From positions 39,148 through 103,147 of the forward strand of contig JAJFFQ010000051.1 in assembly GCA_021776565.1 (NCBI GenBank): a DNA stretch of 64,000 nt, given 5' to 3'. The stretch is from Robiginitomaculum sp. Its GTDB lineage: Bacteria > Pseudomonadota > Alphaproteobacteria > Caulobacterales > Maricaulaceae. A program made the translations under genes and the position numbers. Positions 9,237 to 17,275 of the stretch are shown here, piece by piece. Below the pieces are notes generated by a model. The model did no database searches, was not told the DNA's origin, and saw only the letters and a list, made by a program, of their open reading frames with translations. How positions within the stretch are numbered: the first letter of the stretch is position 1; the number at the start of each line of letters is the position of its first letter.

Positions 9237-9779
9237 TTAGTGGCTATTGAGAAATTCACCAAGAGGCTTTCTAATCTCAACCAGTTGAGGGGTTGGCACA
9301 TAAAGTGATGTTGGTGGCAAGTGATGGCCAAGCACCTTGCGACGTACCAGCCTGGTGTTGGTCAAACCTTTAAGAGAAAGAGACAGTGCGCGATCAGTGA
9401 TCGGCGTTAACGAGCGACGCAATTCCCCGAACGACCTGGCATTATCCAGAACGCTGATAATCGGTAATGTCCAGCGTTTGCGCATTAACGGCAATACGCT
9501 CCGCTCTGCACCGTATCGTAAAACGCTCTTTGCTTTTGGGGCCAGTATTTCGCCAAAAGAAGTCAGCATAAATTCCGGGCGCAGGGGATGACCGTGACCG
9601 GGGTTTTCCACAACAAGCCGCAATACCATCAAATGATCCACTGCCGCCTTGATCGATAGCGGGCTGGTCTGCAAGGCTTTGGCCAGCGGATGAATTCTGG
9701 CTGCATGGCCCTGCATCAGGGCACCAAGCACCGGCAGCGCCCAGCCTTTTTGCGTAAGGTTTATCAATATATTTGACAT
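9237..9779 (-). CDS. HxlR-type transcriptional regulator with two winged-helix copies
   Basis: 180 residues. The chain holds two related DNA-binding units: residues about 5-60 (WALPVLGALMQGHAARIHPLAKAL) and about 95-160 (RWTLPIISVLDNARSFGELRRSL followed by SLKGLTNTRLVRRK, the HxlR signature). A normal HxlR protein has one unit of about 110 residues, so this is a duplicated form. It has no Cys. It is divergent from the VOC gene with only 48 nt between the starts, suggesting that it controls itself and that gene. Confidence 0.82.
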   Translation of the reverse strand: MSNILINLTQKGWALPVLGALMQGHAARIHPLAKALQTSPLSIKAAVDHLMVLRLVVENPGHGHPLRPEFMLTSFGEILAPKAKSVLRYGAERSVLPLMRKRWTLPIISVLDNARSFGELRRSLTPITDRALSLSLKGLTNTRLVRRKVLGHHLPPTSLYVPTPQLVEIRKPLGEFLNSH

Positions 9780-9787
9780 AATATATT
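9766..9787. promoter_or_regulatory. Paired AATATATT palindromes, candidate operator of the HxlR protein
   Basis: The palindromic octamer AATATATT occurs at 9766-9773 and again at 9780-9787, a 14-nt repeat distance, flanking the HxlR start codon (9777-9779) in the divergent HxlR/VOC gap. Two winged-helix units in one chain would fit two half sites. The region also has AT-rich hexamers usable as -10 boxes for either gene. Confidence 0.4.
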
Positions 9788-9827
9788 ATTGTTACTATAA
9801 AAAATTATACCCAACAAGGAGATTTTC

Positions 9828-10202
9828 ATGTCACAGCTGAATTATACAGGCAAACTCGTATTGACGTTCCCATCAACAGACTTGCAGCGCACCCGCGACT
9901 GGTATGAGCACCATCTTGGCTTTTCCCACTGCTTCACCGCCGATCAGGTGGGATGGATGGAACTGGCCTCTCATATGAAAGACGTTAACCTTGGATTTGG
10001 TAAAAATGCACAGCCTAAACCGGGCAATTCTATTCCGGTTTTTGATGTAACTGATCTGGATAACGCCCGCCAGACGCTGGAAGCCGGTGGAGTATCGTTT
10101 GATGGCGACACCATCGTCATTGACGGCATGGTCAAGCTGGCAACATTTTATGACCCGGATCAAAACGCGCTGATGTTATCGCAAAACCTGATGGTTGGAT
10201 AA
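9828..10202 (+). CDS. VOC (glyoxalase/bleomycin resistance) family protein
   Basis: 124 residues, one vicinal-oxygen-chelate domain made of two beta-alpha-beta-beta-beta halves. LVLTFPSTDLQRTRDWYEHHLGF is the typical first half, and IPVFDVTDLDNARQTLEAGG with LATFYDPDQNALMLSQ the second. AAGGAG lies at 9816-9821. Such proteins bind a metal and small molecules (glyoxalase, dioxygenase or drug-binding roles); the substrate cannot be inferred. Divergently paired with the HxlR regulator, which often senses reactive small molecules. Confidence 0.87.
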   Translation: MSQLNYTGKLVLTFPSTDLQRTRDWYEHHLGFSHCFTADQVGWMELASHMKDVNLGFGKNAQPKPGNSIPVFDVTDLDNARQTLEAGGVSFDGDTIVIDGMVKLATFYDPDQNALMLSQNLMVG

Positions 10203-10289
10203 GAGAGGGCTTTTAATTCCCATTATTCCACTATGAGGCGCTATGCGGCTTTACCTGCCTGAATTAAGTGCATTTAGTAAACTGTCGTC

Positions 10290-10367
10290 TATGGACGCCT
10301 CCTCTAATGGTTATGTCTTGCGACGCTTACCATTATGGCTCATCAAAAGCCGAAAGGGGCGTCCATA
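10290..10367. repeat. 78-nt inverted repeat with nested stem
   Basis: Outer arms TATGGACGCC (10290-10299) and GGCGTCCATA (10358-10367) are perfect. Nested arms TAATGGT (10305-10311) and ACCATTA (10329-10335) lie inside. The ends begin and finish with TA, as in the TA-flanked elements at 20306 and 39651, so it may be a very short member of that class or the stem of an untranslated RNA. Confidence 0.55.
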
Positions 10368-10405
10368 CCATTACCGTAATTCGTAATTGGCGCCGTAATT
10401 GCCAG

Positions 10406-10623
10406 GGGTCAGGCATTGACCCTCAACTGACCCTTGGGAGGGTGAGTGGGGATAAGCTGATGGTTATCCCCGGTTTTCCCTCTTTGGTGTCACCCCGGAA
10501 AGGCGTTAGCCCTAAAACAGCGAAGCGATAGGGCAAACAAAAAGCCTTATCCGGGAACCATAGTGCAGATGCCATGCCCCATAGACCCCGAATAATTTCT
10601 GATGAAATTTCCGGGGTGACACC
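10406..10623. repeat. Structured palindromic region with 16-bp outer arms
   Basis: Arms GGTGTCACCCCGGAAA (10486-10501) and TTTCCGGGGTGACACC (10608-10623) are perfect over 16 nt and enclose about 106 nt. Two more hairpins stand just left of it: GGGTCA (10406-10411) with TGACCC (10417-10422), and GGGGATAA (10448-10455) with TTATCCCC (10464-10471). Inside the arms GCCCTA near 10509 pairs with TAGGGC near 10529. It resembles a repetitive extragenic palindrome or a folded RNA rather than a gene. Confidence 0.6.
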
Positions 10624-10765
10624 TTTGGCGTAGTGGTGTGATGGAAATCCCGGGCTTATCCAACCGGGGGCGCTGTTGAGGTATGATTGTGGCTGGTTGA
10701 GTAATTCAGGGTTCCCTGGCGGAGCCTGTGCTCGCTTGGGGTAATACGTACTGTTACGTGAGAAA

Positions 10766-12355
10766 TTACTGAACCGGACACAGAAAACGAACTTCATAGT
10801 CCTTGCATTTTCCATTCTTCTGTTCTGCATTTCGACAAACGCCGCCATTTTCGCTGGTGCAATGATAGATTTGGCCTGTTTGCTTCCATATGGTTTTATC
10901 CGTATCACTGGTTCGGCACTCGACAGCTTTAGGCTTTTCACAACCATTCCCGTCTTCCAGATGCCCGGCAATGGATTCTCCGTCGCCTGTACCGCTTGGG
11001 CGATCACGGTTTAGCCAAGCTGTCCATTGAAACTTGTTGTCATAGATAACCGTGCCGACTTGATTGCCCAGCATACCCGCTGCCTGCAACTGGGAAATTG
11101 TGGGTGTTCCCAAAATCGCAGTTGAAGAGGCGATAGCTTGTTTGCGGCTATTGTTTTTGGCCGCTATCGCCGCATCCTTTTCCGCCTGCAAAGCCAGTAT
11201 TTCGGCAGCGACACGATCAATCCATTCATTAACCTGTCCCAAAAATTGCTGGTCATTTGTCATGTTGATATATGATGGCTTGCAAATCAAACTTACGTTC
11301 ACATGCCCGTTATACCATGCGCGTTTGTTGGAATGTCGACCTTGCCCGTAGACTTGTGAAACATGGGTGAGTTTACTGGAACTAGTTGATATAGCTGAAA
11401 GAAATTCTGAATTCGCCAATTTGAGATATTGCCTTAGAAATCTATACAGGTGCGTCGCATATGGTTTTGATAAATTTGAATTATCTATGCGGCTAATGGA
11501 AATGTTTGTTGGATGAAAACCGACTATTGATCCAGATTTTTCGCTGCTCGCGTATTCTTTGTGTTTACCATTTCCGCCTGTTAGTATGACCGAGTATGCT
11601 CCAATGACCCAATGTGTCGGAGCATAAACAGCCTTGACCTCCTTGAAATCATCCTTGCGGGTTTTTTTAACGGTATGGTCGATATGCGCCACGTTTTGTG
11701 CGCTACGATCACCGAGTTTGCAGACAGCGCCTTCACCAGCCTTCAAATTGATGAAAGTTTTTCCATTTGTTGTTCTTGTGTGCCGACCAATCACCCGTTG
11801 AAAAATTTCTACCGCACTTGTGTCTGCTGTAATTGCTCCACTTTCAGATACATTCATCCGAACCAGCCTGAACCGATTGGGAGAATTACACGTCGCAGTT
11901 ACACTTTGTGGAGATACATAAGGATGCTTGGTAACACACCAGTCATCACGGCCTTCATGATCTATTGCATACTCACCGTAATCAAACTTGTTTGGCCAGT
12001 TTCCTTTACATTTCAGGCCGACGGTATCCTTGAAAAAAACGTCTTTTGTATAAGCATCACGCCCGCCACGCGCTCTATAGAAATACTTGCTTGTGTTATG
12101 ATGCGGCTTCCAGTCACCTTTTGGACGGCTGTTTTTTGTAAAGCTTACGGGTACAGACGGTTTATGACACAGGTTTTGATCGTCGTTCAAACTGAATCCC
12201 GCAGGGCACACTGGTTTTTTTGCATTGCCAGTCGTTGCGTTCAGGCATTGGTATGCTGGACTGGCAGCATAAGCAATTGATGAAAATAAAATTGTAAATA
12301 AAAAAATAAACACACTGATTTGACAGTTAAAAGTAAATTTATGGAAACCCAACAT
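10766..12355 (-). CDS. Unrecognised exported cysteine-rich protein
   Basis: 529 residues from ATG 12355, which has AAGGAA upstream. A signal peptide with a long phenylalanine-rich core (CQISVFIFLFTILFSSIAYA) is followed by a mature chain with many cysteines (e.g. YQCLNAT, PVCPAG, NLCHKP, LKCKG, DDWCVTK, ATCNSP, and a C-terminal cluster NGCEKPKAVECRTSD...YHCTS..GVCRN..GKCKDYEVRFLCPVQ), so disulfides in the periplasm or outside are likely. Residues about 390-430 form a helix rich in Ala, Lys and Glu (LALQAEKDAAIAAKNNS). The base composition is visibly more A+T-rich than its neighbours, which with the adjacent repeats suggests acquisition. No family recognised. Confidence 0.75.
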   Translation of the reverse strand: MLGFHKFTFNCQISVFIFLFTILFSSIAYAASPAYQCLNATTGNAKKPVCPAGFSLNDDQNLCHKPSVPVSFTKNSRPKGDWKPHHNTSKYFYRARGGRDAYTKDVFFKDTVGLKCKGNWPNKFDYGEYAIDHEGRDDWCVTKHPYVSPQSVTATCNSPNRFRLVRMNVSESGAITADTSAVEIFQRVIGRHTRTTNGKTFINLKAGEGAVCKLGDRSAQNVAHIDHTVKKTRKDDFKEVKAVYAPTHWVIGAYSVILTGGNGKHKEYASSEKSGSIVGFHPTNISISRIDNSNLSKPYATHLYRFLRQYLKLANSEFLSAISTSSSKLTHVSQVYGQGRHSNKRAWYNGHVNVSLICKPSYINMTNDQQFLGQVNEWIDRVAAEILALQAEKDAAIAAKNNSRKQAIASSTAILGTPTISQLQAAGMLGNQVGTVIYDNKFQWTAWLNRDRPSGTGDGESIAGHLEDGNGCEKPKAVECRTSDTDKTIWKQTGQIYHCTSENGGVCRNAEQKNGKCKDYEVRFLCPVQ

Positions 12356-12481
12356 TGTTAGTTCCTTTGCCGTCTTTTTTATTATTCTATCAGATAGCTT
12401 GCAGATGCTCAAATTTACCGTTTTACCAGTTGGATGGACATCCCGGGCAGGGATATAGATTGCAGCATCCGGAAAACGCCC

Positions 12482-13117
12482 TCACCCCTTCTCATAAAGC
12501 ACACACAGATTATTTGCCGGCATGGCGACGGTACGGCGTAATTTCAAACTATTCTCTTTTGCGCACGCGGTCACATCATCAAGGTCGCGCACGCCCCAAT
12601 CGGGATTGCGCCCGTGCAGGTTTTCATCAAAGTCTGCATTGCTGGGCGCGCTATGAACACCGCCTTGCTTGAACGGGCCATAAAAGAATAAAATGCCGCC
12701 GGGGCGTAATAATCTTGCCACGCCGCGCATCAATCCCAACGTGGCCTCCCAAGGAGCAATATGGATCATGTTTATGTTGACAATCGCGTCAAAAAAAGCC
12801 GGCCAGTTTTTGCTCTTTGGGGTAGTTTCCCATTGCGGCGCGCAGACATTGACCAATGATGGTGGCTGAATTCGGCCATGGCTGTTGGCATGGTCTCGCC
12901 ATGCCTTGATGCTGTCAATATGGGCCGGATCCAGATCGCTGGGCCAATAGTTAAGCTGCGCCATTGCGGCGCAAAAATGCACTGCATGTTGACCCGACCC
13001 CGAAGCAATTTCCAATACGGTACACGGGCCAGGCGGCAATTCTTTTTTCAGTACCTGTAAAATAGGCTCTGCATTGCGCCCCGTTGAGGGAAAATTCAGA
13101 CGTTTGGCGTTTGACAT
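12482..13117 (-). CDS. DUF938 family SAM-dependent methyltransferase-like protein
   Basis: 211 residues, the usual DUF938 length. The S-adenosylmethionine-binding motif I is VLEIASGSGQHAVHF (residues about 34-48), with the acidic ribose-binding region at YWPSDLDP and motif IV at FDAIVNINMIHIAPW. The family start RLNFPSTGRNAEPIL is conserved. The substrate of this family is not known to me. AGGGAAAA precedes ATG 13117, and the gene begins 9 nt after the heparinase-like gene, so they are probably co-transcribed. Confidence 0.88.
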   Translation of the reverse strand: MSNAKRLNFPSTGRNAEPILQVLKKELPPGPCTVLEIASGSGQHAVHFCAAMAQLNYWPSDLDPAHIDSIKAWRDHANSHGRIQPPSLVNVCAPQWETTPKSKNWPAFFDAIVNINMIHIAPWEATLGLMRGVARLLRPGGILFFYGPFKQGGVHSAPSNADFDENLHGRNPDWGVRDLDDVTACAKENSLKLRRTVAMPANNLCVLYEKG

Positions 13118-13126
13118 TTTTCCCTG

Positions 13127-14851
13127 CTACCCCTGCACCCGCTCAAAAGACCAGTTAATGACGTTTTGCGGATCGGTAATGTTGCCTTGCGAGTTCAAGG
13201 TATGCTGAACCAGTAATTGTGAAGTGCGTTGCGGCGGCGCGCCGCCAGCAAGATAAACCGAGGGCCGCAGCTCTACCTTGCCATCAGCACAATGAAACCG
13301 CCAGCCAGACCCATCGGGAAGAACCAGAAGTACCTGGGTATCATCACGGGCCAAGCTGGCCCGCACCTTTGGATGTAAATGAAACCGCAAGGCACAGTCC
13401 AGTATAGCAGGGGTTGTAACCTTGGGCGCATCGACCGGGCGAAATACCCGATCTTCTCCAAACACCTTGTCTCCGGTCTCATTGACCAGAACCTGCCTTT
13501 GATGGATCAGACCAAAGGCATGCAAATACCCGCCATGGCTGGCCTCCATCCTTGTGCCTACGCCCGGCTCCAGCTTACGCCGTGACGGGTTTGCCTGTCC
13601 GCGCTGGCGAAGCCTTGGCCCCAAAAGCGTAGCGCGCCAGCCCTTTGCGCTGATCTGTGCCGAGGAGTTGTCATTGATAATCAGGGTCGAGTGCGCCGCA
13701 CTGGTACGTACCGCCATATGCCACCGATCCGGCTGATCCTCTGACCAGCCACAATTGACGATCAATCGTCCGCCCGGCGTGCTTAGCTCCATCGCCAGCG
13801 CCCCGGCATGTGCCTGTTGGCTATAGCGTTCTGGCGGCGCCCGCCCGGTATCCATAATCACAACCGAGGCGTTTGTCTTGACCCGTTGATAACCAGAGTG
13901 CGGCGCGTAATTAAATGCACTTTCCGGGATGGAAAGAGCGCGTAATATGCGCGGTGTTGTCAAAGCTCGCCCTTCACCTCCGCCGTTAAAAACGCAAAGG
14001 TGGCCATCAGCAGCGCATAAAAACCGTACCATAGGTGCCAGACGAGCCAGCGCGCGTTCAATGTCTTCGGGAACCGGAGCATTTTGACTTTCCAGCAAAA
14101 GTTTGAGCGATACCAGATCACAAAGTGTGGAGGTGGCAATTTCAGGGTTACGCGAAATATGCCCGCCATCGGGCAATATCTGCTTGGCAAGCTGAACGCT
14201 TAATAACGCCAACCCAGGTTCGACAAATCTTCTGGCCCCGGGAATAATAAGGCCGGTTACGACCAGCACCAAAGCAATTTGTAATCGATCATGCGGATCA
14301 ATGGCTATGTGGCCAAGGCTAAGTAAATAGGCAACCTGTCTAATCAGGCTTTTACGACGCAACCCGGCTTGAGCGCCTGGGCCAAGAAGAATTTCATCAG
14401 CAGACAACCAGTTCAGACACCGTTTTGCGGTAAGACCCGGTGCCCAGGAAAACGGGTTCCACCCCCCGTAAACCTGCACCCACCGATCCATATGTTTACC
14501 GGCAACAACCACCGCTTCGGGTGTGCCAATGGCAAGCACATCATGGATCCAGCCAAATTCATGCAAACGTGTGGCAAAGCGCCGTGTCGGTGCCGGCTTC
14601 GCCCAGGGTTCGTGAATATCTTCAAATTGTAAAATTGCGCCGGCCAGATAAAATGTTCCCTGAACCATTGCCATGCCTTTTTGTGGATCAGCCTTGCTTA
14701 GCCGAGGCAGGATTGTATTGGGTGGTTCAGTTTCGGGAGGGCGTAAAAACAAGGCGCGAAACAACGACAGGCTGAACAGTTCGCCAACCAGGCGGCGACG
14801 GCCCATTTTCAAACTTGCGCTTATGAGTTCTATAAACTGATTGACGGCCAC
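13127..14851 (-). CDS. Heparinase II/III family protein
   Basis: 574 residues. The C-terminal half is the heparinase II/III-like beta-sheet domain (HSGYQRVKTNASVVIMDTG, AVRTSAAHSTLIINDNSSAQI, and HLHPKVRASLARDDTQVLLVLPDGSGWRFH); the N-terminal half is an alpha-toroid rich in Leu/Ala. In alphaproteobacteria this protein is usually found beside rsmB, as here, and its true substrate is uncertain. GTG start at 14851 with AGGTGAG upstream. No signal peptide is evident. The rsmB-heparinase pair is interrupted by the glycine-zipper lipoprotein gene with its own terminator. Confidence 0.9.
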   Translation of the reverse strand: MAVNQFIELISASLKMGRRRLVGELFSLSLFRALFLRPPETEPPNTILPRLSKADPQKGMAMVQGTFYLAGAILQFEDIHEPWAKPAPTRRFATRLHEFGWIHDVLAIGTPEAVVVAGKHMDRWVQVYGGWNPFSWAPGLTAKRCLNWLSADEILLGPGAQAGLRRKSLIRQVAYLLSLGHIAIDPHDRLQIALVLVVTGLIIPGARRFVEPGLALLSVQLAKQILPDGGHISRNPEIATSTLCDLVSLKLLLESQNAPVPEDIERALARLAPMVRFLCAADGHLCVFNGGGEGRALTTPRILRALSIPESAFNYAPHSGYQRVKTNASVVIMDTGRAPPERYSQQAHAGALAMELSTPGGRLIVNCGWSEDQPDRWHMAVRTSAAHSTLIINDNSSAQISAKGWRATLLGPRLRQRGQANPSRRKLEPGVGTRMEASHGGYLHAFGLIHQRQVLVNETGDKVFGEDRVFRPVDAPKVTTPAILDCALRFHLHPKVRASLARDDTQVLLVLPDGSGWRFHCADGKVELRPSVYLAGGAPPQRTSQLLVQHTLNSQGNITDPQNVINWSFERVQG

Positions 14852-14916
14852 TGTTTGCTCACCTGAAGGTCTGACACACTCGTGTCCTATTAATGAGCGA
14901 GGATGTCCCGAAAATC

Positions 14917-14955
14917 AAATGTGCCCGCAGCGGAAAATCCGTTACGGGCACATTT
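14917..14955 (-). terminator. Terminator of the glycine-zipper lipoprotein gene
   Basis: Arms AAATGTGCCCG (14917-14927) and CGGGCACATTT (14945-14955) pair perfectly, and on the minus strand the stem is followed by GATTTTCGG. It lies 45 nt past the stop at 15000 and separates this gene from the heparinase-like gene. Confidence 0.8.
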
Positions 14956-14999
14956 AACCGTAAAGCTTGCCATAGGACAGATAAGTCAGGAACGCACGA

Positions 15000-15500
15000 T
15001 CAGTTATACGCGGCCTGTGCATTTTGCTTTGGCAGAACGCGGGCGCGCTCACCGTATTCGATCCAGACGGGCGTTCCGTTGGCAATCGCCACATCACCGC
15101 CCTGGGTAATGGTGATAATTTCACCGTCGCGGTCAAGCTCTATCGTATAGGCAAAGCCGGTGCGCTCAGTTGCACTGTTTTCAATGGCTGCACCCAGAAG
15201 GCCGCCAAGAATAGCTCCGCCAACTGCGCCAATGGCACTATTGCGGCCATGGCTTCCGGCTTCCTTGCCAATGACCGCACCAAGCCCGGCACCACCAATG
15301 GCACCAGCGCCAGAATTACTGCCTTCGATTTTGATGATCCGGCTGGCGATCACCACACCTGAATCAGCATGACTGACCTCACCAATAGTGCCGCGCGAAT
15401 AATCATTGGCACCAAGATCAGAAACGCAACCACCCAAAATCAATACACCTGCAACGCTCAGAGCGCCGAAAGTTCGGGTTATTGTTCGTGAAATAATCAT
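15000..15500 (-). CDS. Glycine-zipper outer-membrane lipoprotein (SlyB/17 kDa antigen type)
   Basis: 166 residues. Lipoprotein signal ending LILGGC puts the lipidated Cys at about residue 25. Residues about 70-110 are a glycine-zipper pair of helices (GAIGGAGLGAVIGKEAGS and SAIGAVGGAILGGLLGAAIE), as in SlyB and Rickettsia 17-kDa antigen, thought to insert in or associate with the outer membrane. The C-terminal part (GFAYTIELDRDGEIITITQGG) is the SlyB-like beta domain. AAGGA precedes ATG 15500. Monocistronic: terminator downstream, repeat-bearing gap upstream. Confidence 0.88.
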   Translation of the reverse strand: MIISRTITRTFGALSVAGVLILGGCVSDLGANDYSRGTIGEVSHADSGVVIASRIIKIEGSNSGAGAIGGAGLGAVIGKEAGSHGRNSAIGAVGGAILGGLLGAAIENSATERTGFAYTIELDRDGEIITITQGGDVAIANGTPVWIEYGERARVLPKQNAQAAYN

Positions 15501-15514
15501 AATAAAAATCCTTG

Positions 15515-15538
15515 CCTGTTTATGAGGTTACGACCTAG
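15515..15538 (+). repeat. Solo end of the MITE repeat family
   Basis: CCTGTTTATGAG followed by GTTACGACCTAG matches the right end of the element at 39651-39917 at about 19 of 23 positions and stops at the same GACC-TA edge. Read in the same phase it gives PVYEVTT and a stop, against PVYEFMT and a stop there. It lies in the leader of the glycine-zipper lipoprotein gene, 15 nt upstream of its start. Confidence 0.5.
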
Positions 15539-15619
15539 CCATACCCCAGAACCTAACCTATAACGTGCCAAAACTGAACAGCGCCTGAACACAGGCTGAA
15601 CAAATGGTTTTGCTATGGT

Positions 15620-16930
15620 TTAGGTCTGATTCTGGTTTCGCGTAAAAGCGGCAATGTAGAACGCGTCAAGGCCATCGCCTGTGGCCCAGGCCCCCGGCGG
15701 AATACGAAGGGCATTGCCTTGCACAAATTCCTGCCCATAGGGAAGTATGTTTGTGTCTATCTCAAATCTTTGCAAAGGCAGTTCGTCCAAGACCCGTCTG
15801 GCAATATCCTCGCCTTCTTGCACTTGCGCCGAACACACACAATAGACCAGTCGGCCACCGGGGCGCAGCATCGCGCTGGCCGCTTTGACAATGGCAAACT
15901 GCTGCTCGGCAAGTGCTGTGACCTGCGCCGGGGTTTTCAGTGCCAGAACATCAGGGTGTCGGCGAAATACACCCGTTGCTGTGCACGGCGCATCAACCAG
16001 AACCGCATCCACCGGATTGTCTGGTTTCCAAAGAAGGGCATCCGCGCAAACAGTGTGCGGTTTCAGGCCCAGTCTTTGCATATTTTCTTCCAGCCGTTTC
16101 AGGCGTGTACGTGAGCGATCCAGCGCCCACACATGCGCACCTGTGTCGGCAAGTTGCGCGGTTTTGCCGCCGGGCGCCGCACAAAGATCAATAATGCTCT
16201 CACCTGGCTTGGCCGCCAGTATTATAGCTGGAAGCGCGGCGGCGGCGTCCTGCACCTGCCATGCGCCGTCGGCAAACCCTGGCCACTTCGTGATGTCGCC
16301 TTGTGGGCGACTGCCCGCCTCTATGCGCAAAACCTGTGGCCCCAAGGGTTTGCCCTTCAAGGTTTCACGCCAATGCGCCATATCGTCAAATATTGTCAGA
16401 TCAGTTGGTTGATCCTGAACCAAAACTTGTGTCGCATTACTTATCGCCTCCTCGCCATAAGCTTGCCGCCAGCTTTCGCGAAGCCATTGAGGAAGATTTT
16501 CCTCTGCTGAAATTGTCGCAAGACGCTCTTGTCCCTCATTGGCAACTTTGCGCAAGACCGCATTGGCAAGATGACGAAAGGCGCGGGTTTTCCCCTTACT
16601 CGCCGCCAGGGATACCGCCTCATTAACGATGGCAAAGGCCGGGCTACGCAAAAACAGAATTTCAGCAGTTGCACAGCGCAAAATGGCGCGCATCAGACCC
16701 ATCTTGGCCGGCAGGGGTTTGGCTAGATAATGGCCCAGCACAGCATCGATCTGGCCCTTTCGGCGCAATACTGTACCAGCAATGGCCCGCGCCAGCGCCC
16801 GGTCACGCTGGCTCATGGCGGTAAATCCGTTGGATGCACCAAGGAACTCATCCATGCTCTGACCTTGATCGAGAATGGCGGTTATGGCATTGGCTGCCCA
16901 AAGGCGAGCGGGTGATAATTCGGTATGCAT
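15620..16930 (-). CDS. rsmB: 16S rRNA (cytosine-967-C5)-methyltransferase
   Basis: Modifies C967 of 16S rRNA with SAM. An N-terminal NusB-like helical domain (ARLWAANAITAILDQGQSMDEFL to about residue 140) precedes the Rossmann methyltransferase domain. SAM motif I is DLCAAPGGKTAQLA, motif IV DAPCTATGVFRRHPD with the proline-cysteine pair, and motif VI GGRLVYCVCS. The start is uncertain: ATG 16930 (MHTELSPARLW) fits the family best, ATG 16945 and longer forms to 17038 are open, and none has a good ribosome site. Divergent from the DUF1674 gene. Confidence 0.92.
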   Translation of the reverse strand: MHTELSPARLWAANAITAILDQGQSMDEFLGASNGFTAMSQRDRALARAIAGTVLRRKGQIDAVLGHYLAKPLPAKMGLMRAILRCATAEILFLRSPAFAIVNEAVSLAASKGKTRAFRHLANAVLRKVANEGQERLATISAEENLPQWLRESWRQAYGEEAISNATQVLVQDQPTDLTIFDDMAHWRETLKGKPLGPQVLRIEAGSRPQGDITKWPGFADGAWQVQDAAAALPAIILAAKPGESIIDLCAAPGGKTAQLADTGAHVWALDRSRTRLKRLEENMQRLGLKPHTVCADALLWKPDNPVDAVLVDAPCTATGVFRRHPDVLALKTPAQVTALAEQQFAIVKAASAMLRPGGRLVYCVCSAQVQEGEDIARRVLDELPLQRFEIDTNILPYGQEFVQGNALRIPPGAWATGDGLDAFYIAAFTRNQNQT

Positions 16931-17030
16931 AGGCGCGCTTACCATGCAATGCACCGTACCGACAGGTTTATTGCAGCACGTGTGCGTGTTAGAGATTAGA
17001 CTCATTCTTGATTCACATTCTGGCATCCCT

Positions 17031-17216
17031 ATGAGCAAGCATCATGATGAACCATCTAACCAATCCTGCGCCGCAAAACGCGCCCTTGCGGAGGCAGGGG
17101 CACGGCGCAAGAAAGAGAACAAAAACCCGGCACAAAAAGAGTTTGGCGGCCCCAGAGGAGCTGAACCAACCCGTTATAACGATTGGGAACGCAAAGGTAT
17201 TGCCTCGGATTTTTAA
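17031..17216 (+). CDS. DUF1674 protein (SDHAF4-like succinate dehydrogenase assembly factor)
   Basis: 61 residues from ATG 17031. The C-terminus EFGGPRGAEPTRYNDWERKGIASDF is the DUF1674 signature; in mitochondria the homologue SDHAF4 binds flavinylated SdhA and assists assembly of complex II. I quote the family role; the sequence itself shows only the motif. The N-terminal half is charged and probably disordered (rich in Lys and Ala). No clear Shine-Dalgarno site. A longer frame back to 16875 overlaps rsmB and is not needed. Confidence 0.85.
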   Translation: MSKHHDEPSNQSCAAKRALAEAGARRKKENKNPAQKEFGGPRGAEPTRYNDWERKGIASDF

Positions 17217-17238
17217 CAATCCAGGGTTCAGACTTATT

Positions 17239-17262
17239 CAGATTATTGATTTCACGACCTAG
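17239..17262 (+). repeat. Possible decayed end of the MITE repeat family
   Basis: ATTATTGATTTCACGACCTAG matches the end of the 39651-39917 element at about 15 of 19 positions, with the GACC-TA edge and the same codon phase (IIDFTT and stop against VYEFMT and stop). It lies just upstream of the GST gene. Chance similarity is not excluded. Confidence 0.3.
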
Positions 17263-17275
17263 GGTTCTTGCAGAA

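Larger units (their letters stand above)
10203..10765. other. Gene-free stretch made of inverted repeats
   Basis: 563 nt between the VOC gene and the stop of the exported protein. A 194-codon minus-strand frame (10423-11007) crosses the palindromes and overlaps the next gene, so I do not accept it. The region holds two inverted-repeat units listed separately (10290-10367 and 10406-10623) and a stretch with CCCGGGCTTATCC near 10649 that partly repeats the motif GCCTTATCCGGG near 10543. Confidence 0.6.

Noticed and set aside
10423..11007. A 194-codon minus-strand frame across the palindromes
   Set aside because: It crosses both arms of the 16-bp inverted repeat, overlaps the exported protein gene and has no ribosome site or domain; typical translation of a repeat.
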